A stretch of 64,000 nucleotides of DNA from Reichenbachiella sp. (lineage in GTDB: Bacteria > Bacteroidota > Bacteroidia > Cytophagales > Cyclobacteriaceae): the NCBI RefSeq assembly GCF_033344935.1, contig NZ_JAWPMM010000001.1:620001-684000 (forward strand), written 5' to 3'. Below, in pieces: positions 36,364-44,785 of this stretch; the first letter of the stretch is position 1, and every line of letters begins with the position of its first letter. A model generated the notes under the pieces. It saw only the letters and a list, made by a program, of their open reading frames with translations. It was not told where the DNA came from and searched no databases. The position numbers were made by a program, and so were the translations under genes.

Positions 36364-38367
36364 ATGTTAAGAATGAAAAAGGTAATCGCAATTTTTTTTA
36401 TACTCCTAAGTGCCCAATCCTGGGCGCAAATATTACAACCAGCCAAGTGGTCTCTTGAGGTTTCTAATCCAGATGCAAAAGCTGGAGAAGAAGTCGATTT
36501 GATCTTCAATGTGAAGATCGACAAGGACTGGTATTTGTATTCCACAGATTTCGATCCTGATCTTGGTCCTATGGTGACCGAGTTCGAATTTATCCCACAC
36601 GAGAGTTATGCCATAGTCGATTCTTTGGCTCCCGTAGGAGCAAAGAAAAAATATGATGAACTCTGGGAAGGCGAATACACCTACTTCCGTGAAAAGGGAA
36701 AATTTGTAGCGCGAGTAAAAATCCTATCTGAAAATCCTGAAATCAAAGGATCCTACGCCTATCAGGTGTGTACCGATGTGGATGGCAAGTGTATCCCGTT
36801 CGATGACGAGTTTAGTTTTGGAGAATTGCTGGGTGCGAAAGCGGCAGCTACAAAGGGGGCTCCTGCAGAAGAAAAGAGTGAAGTAAAAGAATCCGAAAGC
36901 AAAGAAACTAAGGAAGGTGTACTAGACCAGCGTGGAGTGAATGACCCGTATAGTCTTTGGGCATTTATGATTGCTGCATTTTTGGCGGGTATCGCCGCTA
37001 TATTCACACCTTGCGTATTTCCTATGATACCTATGACGGTGAGCTTCTTCACCGGAAAGAAAAAAGGATTGGGCGTGCTTTATGGCTTGTCGATTATCAT
37101 CATTTATACATTGATCGGCTCTTTGCTGGCGCCATTTATGGGGCCTGAAACGGCCAACGAACTCGCCACCAACTGGGTTCCAAACGTCATCTTTTTTGCA
37201 GTATTTGTCATTTTCGCCTTGTCCTTTTTGGGGCTCTTCGAAATCACCCTACCTAGCAAGTTTGTCAACAATGTGGACAAGCAAGCGGACAAGGGTGGAT
37301 TTATCGGCGTGTTCTTTATGGCCTTCACGTTGGTGCTGGTTTCATTTTCTTGCACTGGGCCGCTGGTAGGTACGATTCTGGTAGAGTCTGCTGGAGGACT
37401 GATCCTCAAGCCTATCCTGGGCATGTTTGCTTTCTCCATGGCCTTTGCCTTGCCATTTACGGTATTTGCGCTGTTTCCTAGTTTGATGAACAATATGCCG
37501 AAGTCGGGCGGTTGGCTCAATAGCGTGAAAGTGGTGCTGGGATTTTTGGAATTGGCTTTCGCCTTCAAATTCTTAAGTATTGCCGATCAGGCCTATCATT
37601 GGAATCTTTTGGATAGAGAAATTTATCTCGCGATCTGGATCGTGATTTTCACTCTTATGGGCTTTTACCTTTTGGGTAAAATCGAATTGCCACATGATAG
37701 CAAAACCGAAAAGACTTCCGTAGGTGGGCTGATGTTGGCGATCATCACCTTCTCGTTCGTGGTGTATCTGATTCCAGGAATGTTTGGTGCACCGCTCAAA
37801 GCACTTTCTGGATACTTACCACCACAGACCACCTTAGATTTTGATTTGACCTCATCGAGGGGTGCAAACGCTAATGTGGAAAGCACCATTTGCGAAGCGC
37901 CTAAATATGCTGACTTCTTGCATTTGCCGCATGGCATTCAAGGGTACTTCGATTATGAGCAGGCATTGGCTTGCGCCAAAGAACAAAACAAACCGCTTTT
38001 TATCGACTTTACCGGACACGGTTGTGTGAATTGCCGTGAAATGGAAGCACGTGTATGGTCCGACTCGCAGGTGTTGAAACGACTCAAAGAAGATTTTGTG
38101 GTAGTTGCGTTATATGTGGATGACAAGACAGAGCTGCCCGAATTGCAATGGTTTAAGTCTGAATATGATGGCAAAATGAAAAAATCAATCGGAAAGCAAA
38201 ACGCTGATTTTCAAATCACAAGATTCAATAATAACGCCCAACCTTACTACGTCATTCTAGATACAAATGGCGAACTGATACCACCAATCAAGGCTTATGA
38301 TCTAGAAATTGCTAATTTTGTGACGTTTTTGGATGAAGCCAAAGCGGAATTTGAAAAAAGACAGTAA
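36364..38367 (+). CDS. DsbD-like thiol:disulfide reductase (DsbD_N - CcdA-like membrane core - thioredoxin domain)
   Basis: 667 residues. A signal peptide (IFFILLSAQSWAQ) precedes an N-terminal DsbD-alpha-like domain (about 22-150, ending with VCTDVDGKCIPFDDEF), a charged linker, the membrane core of eight helices (about 195-490; FTPCVFPMIPMTVSFF and SFSCTGPLVGTIL hold its Cys pair), and a C-terminal thioredoxin domain with Cys554-V-N-Cys557 (GHGCVNCREME). It passes electrons from cytoplasmic thioredoxin to periplasmic proteins. A start at the Met three codons later is possible. The gene runs into the M23 peptidase with six bases between. Confidence 0.92.
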   Translation: MLRMKKVIAIFFILLSAQSWAQILQPAKWSLEVSNPDAKAGEEVDLIFNVKIDKDWYLYSTDFDPDLGPMVTEFEFIPHESYAIVDSLAPVGAKKKYDELWEGEYTYFREKGKFVARVKILSENPEIKGSYAYQVCTDVDGKCIPFDDEFSFGELLGAKAAATKGAPAEEKSEVKESESKETKEGVLDQRGVNDPYSLWAFMIAAFLAGIAAIFTPCVFPMIPMTVSFFTGKKKGLGVLYGLSIIIIYTLIGSLLAPFMGPETANELATNWVPNVIFFAVFVIFALSFLGLFEITLPSKFVNNVDKQADKGGFIGVFFMAFTLVLVSFSCTGPLVGTILVESAGGLILKPILGMFAFSMAFALPFTVFALFPSLMNNMPKSGGWLNSVKVVLGFLELAFAFKFLSIADQAYHWNLLDREIYLAIWIVIFTLMGFYLLGKIELPHDSKTEKTSVGGLMLAIITFSFVVYLIPGMFGAPLKALSGYLPPQTTLDFDLTSSRGANANVESTICEAPKYADFLHLPHGIQGYFDYEQALACAKEQNKPLFIDFTGHGCVNCREMEARVWSDSQVLKRLKEDFVVVALYVDDKTELPELQWFKSEYDGKMKKSIGKQNADFQITRFNNNAQPYYVILDTNGELIPPIKAYDLEIANFVTFLDEAKAEFEKRQ

Positions 38368-38373
38368 TTATAT

Positions 38374-39681
38374 ATGCAGTTTTTGAAGAAGTGGGGTTGG
38401 AGTTTGGTATTGTTGGCAGGGATCGTACCAGCGACTATTTATTTTGCCTTTTTGTATCAACCCATTCCTGAAGATGAGTTGGTAGAAGTGCCTGTGGTGG
38501 AGGATACCGTACAGGCTTATATTCCTAAAAAATATTATGGAATTATCGTCGATTCTTTGCTGATTGAAGAAGGCAAGATTAGGCGAAATCAAAATCTGGC
38601 TGATATTCTGAAGCCATACAATGTGCCCTATGAAAAGATTCATAAAGTAGCGCATGATTCTAAGAAGGTATTTGATGTAAGGAAATTTGTGTCTGGCAAG
38701 CCGTATTCGATGCTTTACAAGGGAGACAGTTTGAAAGAAGCGACACACTTCATCTACAGACCAAACGCGATCGATTATGTGGTGATTGATTTTCAGGATT
38801 CTGTAAAGATGTATCAGGCCAGTAAGCAAATCGAATTGAAAGAAACAGAGATGGTAGGTGAGATCAACACTTCGCTATATGTGGATATGCTCGAAGCTGG
38901 AGGTAACGCTGATTTGGTAAACAAACTGGTGGATGTATTTGCCTGGCAGGTGGATTTCTTTGGGATTCAAAAAGGAGACAACTACAAGATGATCTACGAC
39001 GAACAATACGTGGATGATGAGTTGGTAGGTATTGGCGAAATCAAGGCGGCATATTTTCAGCATGTGGGTGATTCGTATTACGGTTTCCGATTTGAGCAAG
39101 ACAGTGTAGGAACCGACTATTTCGATCAGCACGGTCAAAGTCTCCGTCGTGAATTTTTGAAAGCACCATTGAGCTTCACCAGAATTAGCTCCAGATATAC
39201 CGGTCGCCGTTATCATCCGGTGCAAAAGAGATATAAAGCACACTTAGGCACCGACTATGCAGCGCCAGTAGGCACGCCGATCAGAGCAGTAGCCGATGGC
39301 AAAATCATTGCTGCCAAATACCACAGGTTTAATGGCAACTTCGTCAAGATTCAGCACAACGGAAATATTGCGACCCAATATCTACACATGTCGAAGATCG
39401 CCAGTGGTATCAAATACGGTCAGAAAGTAAAACGTGGACAAACGATCGGATTCGTAGGATCAACAGGTTTGGCTAGTGGCCCACACTTGTGCTATAGGTT
39501 TTGGAAAAATGGCGTGCAAGTGGATGCGCTCAAGGTGGACTTACCACCATCAGAGCCTATTTTGCCTGAAAATATGGCTACCTTTGATTCAGTAAGACTC
39601 GTGTGGCAACAGAGATTGGACCAGATGTATTTGCCTGTCGAAGCAGCCGATAGTGTCGTTTACGCCAGCGTTTCCAGGTAA
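38374..39681 (+). CDS. M23-family peptidoglycan metallopeptidase
   Basis: 435 residues. A membrane helix (about 8-27) and a long periplasmic region with coiled or CRISP-like repeats precede the M23 domain (about 265-400). Zinc ligands: His290-x3-Asp294 in HLGTDYAAPVG, the catalytic His in QYLHMSKIA, and His371-Leu-Cys373 in GPHLCYRFW, where the usual second His of HxH is Cys. I recall the HxC form in other Bacteroidota. The enzyme likely cuts cross-links in peptidoglycan, alone or as a MepM-type hydrolase. It follows the DsbD gene by six bases. Confidence 0.88.
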   Translation: MQFLKKWGWSLVLLAGIVPATIYFAFLYQPIPEDELVEVPVVEDTVQAYIPKKYYGIIVDSLLIEEGKIRRNQNLADILKPYNVPYEKIHKVAHDSKKVFDVRKFVSGKPYSMLYKGDSLKEATHFIYRPNAIDYVVIDFQDSVKMYQASKQIELKETEMVGEINTSLYVDMLEAGGNADLVNKLVDVFAWQVDFFGIQKGDNYKMIYDEQYVDDELVGIGEIKAAYFQHVGDSYYGFRFEQDSVGTDYFDQHGQSLRREFLKAPLSFTRISSRYTGRRYHPVQKRYKAHLGTDYAAPVGTPIRAVADGKIIAAKYHRFNGNFVKIQHNGNIATQYLHMSKIASGIKYGQKVKRGQTIGFVGSTGLASGPHLCYRFWKNGVQVDALKVDLPPSEPILPENMATFDSVRLVWQQRLDQMYLPVEAADSVVYASVSR

Positions 39682-39747
39682 GTTATTGGTTATCAGTTAT
39701 TGAGTGAATCGGTACTGATTGACCCCAATAACTTATTAACCAATAAC
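39682..39747. repeat. Two-armed inverted repeat filling the intergenic space
   Basis: GTTATTGGTTA (39682-39692) with TAACCAATAAC (39737-39747), and inside it AGTTATTG (39695-39702) with CAATAACT (39726-39733): together a 19-of-22 base paired stem. It starts at the base after the M23 stop and ends 17 bases before the nitroreductase ATG. I remember similar GTTATTGG repeats between genes in other Bacteroidota, so it may be an interspersed repeat rather than a terminator, as no T run follows. Confidence 0.6.
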
Positions 39748-39764
39748 CCATTAACTAATCACAA

Positions 39765-40346
39765 ATGAATTACGATATAACTCAAATATCCGATCTGATT
39801 AAGAATCGTAGATCCATCTTCCCGAAAAACTATTCTGGAGAAAGGGTGTCTGATGAGGTGATTGCAGAGATGCTCGAAAATGCCAATTGGGCCCCGACCC
39901 ACAAGATGACTGAGCCGTGGAGATTCACTGTTTTCTGCGATGAGGGTATTGAGGCTTTCGCCAATTTTCAGGCAGAGTTGTATCTGAAGTCTGCTGGCAA
40001 GAAGCCAGACAAGGACAAAATCAAAAAACTCAAGTCCAAGCCTTTGATGTGTTCACACATCATTTCTATAGGTATGAAAAGAAACAAATCCATTCCGAAA
40101 ATGGAAGAGATTGCTGCCGTGGCTGCGGCTGTACAAAACATGCACCTGACCGCCACTGCGCATGGCGTCGGCTGCTATTGGAGTACAGGTGGCGTGACCT
40201 ACGACAAGAATGCAAATTCTTTCTTTGATCTCGGGGAGAAAGATTTGTTGATGGGCTTTTTATACGTCGGCATGCCCAAAAAAGCTAAGTGGCCCAAGGG
40301 CAAAAGAAAGTCCATAGATAAGAAAGTAAAGTGGGTGAGGAAGTAA
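39765..40346 (+). CDS. Nitroreductase-family FMN enzyme
   Basis: 193 residues. It starts IKNRRSIFPKNYSGERVSDE, with NRRS binding the FMN phosphate, and has NWAPTHKMTEPWRFTVF, IAAVAAAVQNMHLTATAHGVGCYWSTG and LLMGFLYVGMP. This is the standard small nitroreductase fold, using NAD(P)H to reduce nitro groups or quinones; the natural substrate is unknown. It stands alone after a repeat and converges on the methyltransferase gene with no gap. Confidence 0.9.
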   Translation: MNYDITQISDLIKNRRSIFPKNYSGERVSDEVIAEMLENANWAPTHKMTEPWRFTVFCDEGIEAFANFQAELYLKSAGKKPDKDKIKKLKSKPLMCSHIISIGMKRNKSIPKMEEIAAVAAAVQNMHLTATAHGVGCYWSTGGVTYDKNANSFFDLGEKDLLMGFLYVGMPKKAKWPKGKRKSIDKKVKWVRK

Positions 40347-41054
40347 TCACTTACAAATAATCAACTCCCAACGATAGGCCCAGCGCCAGGTGAGGGAGTA
40401 GTCTTGGATCCCGGCCATTTTCAAATATTTTTCTAATTCTTCTCTGGTAAAGGATCGTTCAACGGACAACAAAGAATCGTATTTCACCATTTCTGACTTA
40501 GACCAATTGGTGATTAAGTACTTGGTGAATAGATAAGATACCCAATGACGATGTAGGTCGTTGATCACCAGGCCCACCCGCACCTGTCTCATCAATTGCT
40601 GGAGTAATTCTACGATTTCCTCAGCTTGCATGTGATGGAAAAATAGGCTGGCATGGGCAATGTCAAACTCACGAGCTTTGAACTCTTCCCTCAGAATATT
40701 TTCTGCGCTGAATGAAATGTTAGGGTATTTGCTGCAGTTTTTTTGTGCGTAGTCTACAATGTATTTATTCGCATCTATGCCGACCAGCTGAAGGTCTTGG
40801 TTGTGTTTCTTGCCCCATTTAGCGAATAGCTTTAGTGTATCTCCACCCCCACATCCTAAATCAACTATTTTATAATTCTCTTGAGGTTTTTTTAGGATTA
40901 GTTTTTTCACCCCATTTAGCGAAAGCAGATCTCCACCTAAGTAAGTATTGATTTGATTGAGTTCTCGTAGCGTTTGATTGACTACCTCTCCTTGGCAGAA
41001 AAAATCATCCATGATTTCTTCTTTGAGTGAGCGCTGTTTGAGAAAGTCGAACAT
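40347..41054 (-). CDS. Class I SAM-dependent methyltransferase, polyketide-cluster member
   Basis: 235 residues from the ATG at 41054; longer readings run into the polyketide gene. Motif I KIVDLGCGGGDTLKLF (about residue 70) binds SAM, then LVGIDANKYIV and EFDIAHASLFFHHM. It resembles small-molecule O- or C-methyltransferases acting on phenolics or quinones. The gene starts 4 bases after the type III PKS stop, so the two are co-transcribed and it probably methylates the PKS product. Confidence 0.85.
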   Translation of the reverse strand: MFDFLKQRSLKEEIMDDFFCQGEVVNQTLRELNQINTYLGGDLLSLNGVKKLILKKPQENYKIVDLGCGGGDTLKLFAKWGKKHNQDLQLVGIDANKYIVDYAQKNCSKYPNISFSAENILREEFKAREFDIAHASLFFHHMQAEEIVELLQQLMRQVRVGLVINDLHRHWVSYLFTKYLITNWSKSEMVKYDSLLSVERSFTREELEKYLKMAGIQDYSLTWRWAYRWELIICK

Positions 41055-41058
41055 GGTC

Positions 41059-42156
41059 TTAAACGGTTTTGAACAATAGACTTTCAAGGGTGAGGCCTGG
41101 CCCGAATGCAAAGGAGAGAATTTTTTTATTAGGCTGGGATTTTAGTGGCGACCAAACTTGATTGAGTACAAATAGAACAGTTGGTGAAGACATATTACCA
41201 TGATTTTTCAAAATTTCATAAGCCTGATGGTTCTGTGTTTTAGTAATTCCCAATTGGTTTTCTATGGCTTCTAGTATTTTCTTGCCGCCAGGGTGAATAG
41301 CATATGCATCTATGTCAGTCAGCGCTAAATTGTTCTTAGCTAACAAATCAGAGGTAAGCTTTTGGATTCCACCCTCGATAATTTTTGGCACGTAGGAGGT
41401 CAACGCCATTTCAAAACCAAAGTCTCCAATTTGCCATGCCATATCATTTTGGCCGCTTATAAAAAGTTGACTGGCTGAATGCATAACTTCAAGTGCTGGT
41501 TTATTTTTTTGAAGTTGACCTGAAACAACCACAGCAGCCGCACCATCCGCGAATAGTGAGTGAGCGAGAAGATTGTCCTCAGTTTGTTCTTTTTGGAGAT
41601 GTAAACTGCAAAGCTCAACACTTACGATCAAAACCTTGGCTTCTGGGCTATTGTCACAAATTTCTTTGGATAGATTAATCGCATTCATGGCTGCATAGCA
41701 ACCCATAAAGTTGAGGCTATTTCTTCTAATGTCTGAGGCTAGATTGAGTGCTTTGATTAGATCAACATCTAAGCCTGGTGCGTACATACCGGTGCAGCTT
41801 ACAGTAATTAAGTGAGTAAATTCTGACAATTGATGATTGTTGTCCAAACAGTCCGTGATGGCCGAAATAGCCAGTGGCAGCGCTTCTTGTCGGTAGATAT
41901 TCATGCGTTTCTGCGTGCTTGGGAATGGACTTAGATTTTCCTCATTAGAATAGAAGGTGAATGTACCTGGTTGTTTTTTGTAATCATCTAGTACAGAATA
42001 CCGGTGTTTAATACCAGTAGCCCGGTATAAGACTTTAACTTTTTTATGTTGGTTAGCGTCTTCAGTCAAATGGTCGCACATAAACTGTGCGAGATCCTCT
42101 TGAGAGTAACGATTGGCCGGATTGGCTGTTCCTATAGCTGTGATGTAAGCGCCCAT
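41059..42156 (-). CDS. Type III polyketide synthase (chalcone synthase fold)
   Basis: 365 residues. The thiolase-fold triad is complete: Cys153 in FMGCYAAMNAI, His288 in AIHPGGKKILEAI and Asn321 in NHGNMSSPTVLFVL. Type III PKSs extend an acyl starter with malonyl-CoA and cyclise to alkylresorcinols, alkylpyrones or phloroglucinols; which one is not visible. CTGMYAPGLDVDLI occupies the position of a loop near the tunnel. The gene pairs with a methyltransferase downstream and a UbiA prenyltransferase on the opposite strand, a likely small biosynthetic locus. Confidence 0.9.
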   Translation of the reverse strand: MGAYITAIGTANPANRYSQEDLAQFMCDHLTEDANQHKKVKVLYRATGIKHRYSVLDDYKKQPGTFTFYSNEENLSPFPSTQKRMNIYRQEALPLAISAITDCLDNNHQLSEFTHLITVSCTGMYAPGLDVDLIKALNLASDIRRNSLNFMGCYAAMNAINLSKEICDNSPEAKVLIVSVELCSLHLQKEQTEDNLLAHSLFADGAAAVVVSGQLQKNKPALEVMHSASQLFISGQNDMAWQIGDFGFEMALTSYVPKIIEGGIQKLTSDLLAKNNLALTDIDAYAIHPGGKKILEAIENQLGITKTQNHQAYEILKNHGNMSSPTVLFVLNQVWSPLKSQPNKKILSFAFGPGLTLESLLFKTV

Positions 42157-42266
42157 TTTCTAAAGTGGAAAATAGCGAAAATTTGGGATTCGAACGAATG
42201 ATTAAAATGGTAGAATCGGAAACGGATTAGACAAGCATTTAATAAATTGTTGCGAAAAGGCATACA

Positions 42267-43127
42267 ATGACCAAATCCACATTTTTACACCTTCGTTTTC
42301 CATTTTCTTTTTTTCTGTTACCTGTTTTCGTTTTCGGAGTAGCAATAGCTCAGCCGGAGGATTGGACCCGAATAGCGTTGGTGTTTTTTATTCTTCATTT
42401 TCTGCTATATCCTGCGAGTAATGGATACAATTCCTACTTCGATCAAGATGAGGGAAGTATTGGTGGATTGGAGCACCCACCGGAAGCAACGAAGAACTTA
42501 TATGGTTGGTCGCTGATTTTGGATTTGCTGGCGCTAGGACTTGGACTATTAATTGATTGGAGGTTTAGTGGTTTGCTTTTAATCTATGGGCTGGTATCCA
42601 AAGCTTATAGTCATCCTTTAATTAGACTCAAGAAGCGACCAATTCTGGGATGGCTGGCAGTAGGTGTTTTTCAGGGTTATTTTACATTTCTCATGACGGT
42701 TTTCGGAGTTTCTACTTATCACATTGATCTATTTGATTGGCAATGGCAACTTCCTGCGCTGTTGAGTTCGATGTTACTTCTGGGTAGTTATCCTATGACG
42801 CAGATCTATCAGCACAAGGAGGATGAAGAACGAGGAGACATTACCATAAGTTTGAAGCTCGGCATCTTAGGAACCTTCTATTTTACAGGCGCATTCTTTT
42901 TTATTTCAACTTTAGGATTTATTTACTATTTCACGGAAACCCATTCGCCCCAGACTGGTCTTTTGTTTATCATTCTTATGCTTCCAGTAGTAGGTTATTT
43001 CTTTTATTGGTTTTTAATAGTGCGAAAAGATGCCAACAAAGCAGATTTTAGACATACCATGCGATTAAACTTGGTGTCTGCTTTGATGTTGAATCTGTTT
43101 TTCTTGATTTTTGCCTTGAATCTTTAA
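42267..43127 (+). CDS. UbiA-family prenyltransferase, second copy
   Basis: 286 residues with about eight or nine membrane helices. The first Asp motif is NSYFDQDEGSIGGLEHPP and the second HKEDEERGDITISLKLG. It is distinct from the copy at 5375 and its motifs are less canonical (a NxxxDxD-like first box). It is divergent from the type III PKS, with 110 bases between, and 8 bases before the ECF sigma gene. The likely acceptor is the aromatic or phenolic product of the PKS, giving a prenylated polyketide (inference from position). Confidence 0.82.
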   Translation: MTKSTFLHLRFPFSFFLLPVFVFGVAIAQPEDWTRIALVFFILHFLLYPASNGYNSYFDQDEGSIGGLEHPPEATKNLYGWSLILDLLALGLGLLIDWRFSGLLLIYGLVSKAYSHPLIRLKKRPILGWLAVGVFQGYFTFLMTVFGVSTYHIDLFDWQWQLPALLSSMLLLGSYPMTQIYQHKEDEERGDITISLKLGILGTFYFTGAFFFISTLGFIYYFTETHSPQTGLLFIILMLPVVGYFFYWFLIVRKDANKADFRHTMRLNLVSALMLNLFFLIFALNL

Positions 43128-43135
43128 AAGACTCA

Positions 43136-43717
43136 ATGCCTACCATACCCATTCAAAACAATCTGGACCAAAACTTCAAAGACTTATATTTTGAGTTTTA
43201 TGAAGCTGCCCTGCGTACGGCTATGTATGTGCTGAAACGACAGGATGCAGCGGAAGACGTCGTTCAGAATGTTTTTCTCAAACTTTGGGACAAACGAGGG
43301 CAATTGGACCAACTCAACAATCCAAAAGCTTACATCATGCAGATGGCCAGGAATGGAGCCCTGGATGTAGTCAAAAAAGGAGATTACTTGGGAGAAGAAT
43401 TTATCCCGTTAGAGTTTGAGGAAGATTTAGCCGATACCAATATTGAGCACGATGATATGCGTAAAGCCATTGAGCAGGCTGTTGGACAATTGAGCCCTAA
43501 GTGCAGATTGGTTTTTTCCCTGAGTCGATTTGAAGGATTAACCAATCCAGAGATAGCGGAGCATTTGGATGTTTCTATCCGAACCGTAGAAACACAAATT
43601 TCTAATGCGCTCAAAAGTTTTAGGACAGACTTACGCCATTACTTTATAGAGTTTTTAGGCTGGGGCCTTCTTGTTGGAAGTCAATGGATTGATAAAGGGT
43701 CAGAATTATTTTTGTAA
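43136..43717 (+). CDS. ECF RNA polymerase sigma factor (Bacteroidota FecI-like)
   Basis: 193 residues. Region 2 (FYEAALRTAMYVLKRQDAAEDVVQNVFLKLWDKRG) and region 4 (LSPKCRLVFSLSRFEGLTNPEIAEHLDVSIRTVETQI) are both intact. It is followed by a FecR-type anti-sigma gene 58 bases away and a TonB-dependent receptor, so it likely activates that receptor in response to an outer-membrane signal. The C-terminal tail has a hydrophobic stretch (FIEFLGWGLLVGSQWI). Confidence 0.93.
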   Translation: MPTIPIQNNLDQNFKDLYFEFYEAALRTAMYVLKRQDAAEDVVQNVFLKLWDKRGQLDQLNNPKAYIMQMARNGALDVVKKGDYLGEEFIPLEFEEDLADTNIEHDDMRKAIEQAVGQLSPKCRLVFSLSRFEGLTNPEIAEHLDVSIRTVETQISNALKSFRTDLRHYFIEFLGWGLLVGSQWIDKGSELFL

Positions 43718-43775
43718 TGTTTTACGTGTTTTAACAATTGGTTCGTCTTAGTATCGAGTCCCAAAGGTTAAAAAC

Positions 43776-44756
43776 ATGAATGATCAGAAATTTTTCGACC
43801 GCTGTGCCCAGAAACTATCTGGAGCCTTTACATCTGAAGAAGAATCGAAGTTTTACGATTACCTGGAGAACAATCCAGATCAAAAGAACGCTTTTCATGA
43901 TTTTGAAAAGCAATGGGAGACAAGTGGTAAGCTTAAGCTTAAATATGAAGCTGACCCGCAGCTAGCATGGGAGAAGTTTTCCGAACTTAAATCTGACGAC
44001 CAGCCTACCACCGTACGGTGGATTCATTTTGCCACCCGTCTGGCAGCTATGATTTTGCTGACTGTTGGTTTAGGGTTCTTAATTCGTGAATTCGGAAAAA
44101 ATGAACCCTATCACTACGCAACTTTTGAGGGCGAAACTAAATGGGTTGTATTACCAGATAGTAGTAGAATCAAATTGAATGAATCTACACTACTTACAGT
44201 TGCTTCTGATTTTAACATGGAAGAAAGGAATGTTTCTCTAAAGGGAGAAGCTTTTTTTGAAATTTCCAGAGATGAATCCAAACCGTTTATCATTCAGACC
44301 GAAGGAGCCAAAACACAGGTGTTGGGAACTTCTTTCAATATTCGAGCTATCGAAGAGGAGGATAATGTTGAAATATATGTGGTAAGCGGGAAAGTTTCTT
44401 TTTCAGCCAAAGATTCAGAACTCATTCTTACTCAAGGAATGGCGGCAAATTTTGATAAATCCAACGATCTACTGGCGCTTGAAGAAAATCAAGCCAATGC
44501 ATTGGCCTGGCACGTCAATTCTCTCGAATTCAAGGACGCTCCATTGGACAAGGTCTTTGCCGATCTCGAGAATTATTTTGACGTTGAAATAGTCATTGCC
44601 AATAACAAAATAAAAAACTGCCGCTTCACGGGCGAATTCAAAAAGCCGAAACTAAAAGAAATATTGAAGGTGATAGCCATTTCTATCGGTATTACTCACA
44701 CCGAAAACAATAATAGCTATACCATTCAAGGAGAGGGTTGCTCTCCACAACCATAG
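43776..44756 (+). CDS. FecR-family anti-sigma factor
   Basis: 326 residues. A cytoplasmic N-terminal region binds sigma, a helix at about residues 89-108 (LAAMILLTVGLGFLIREFG) crosses the inner membrane, and the periplasmic FecR domain follows (YATFEGETKWVVLPDSSRIKLNESTLL). The C-terminal DUF4974-like segment has LEFKDAPLDKVFADLENYFDVEI. Its signal receptor is the TonB protein encoded next. The end overlaps the next reading frame, but the real receptor start is 29 bases after the stop. Confidence 0.92.
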   Translation: MNDQKFFDRCAQKLSGAFTSEEESKFYDYLENNPDQKNAFHDFEKQWETSGKLKLKYEADPQLAWEKFSELKSDDQPTTVRWIHFATRLAAMILLTVGLGFLIREFGKNEPYHYATFEGETKWVVLPDSSRIKLNESTLLTVASDFNMEERNVSLKGEAFFEISRDESKPFIIQTEGAKTQVLGTSFNIRAIEEEDNVEIYVVSGKVSFSAKDSELILTQGMAANFDKSNDLLALEENQANALAWHVNSLEFKDAPLDKVFADLENYFDVEIVIANNKIKNCRFTGEFKKPKLKEILKVIAISIGITHTENNNSYTIQGEGCSPQP

Positions 44757-44785
44757 TCAAATACTCAAAACAATATCTTAAACCA

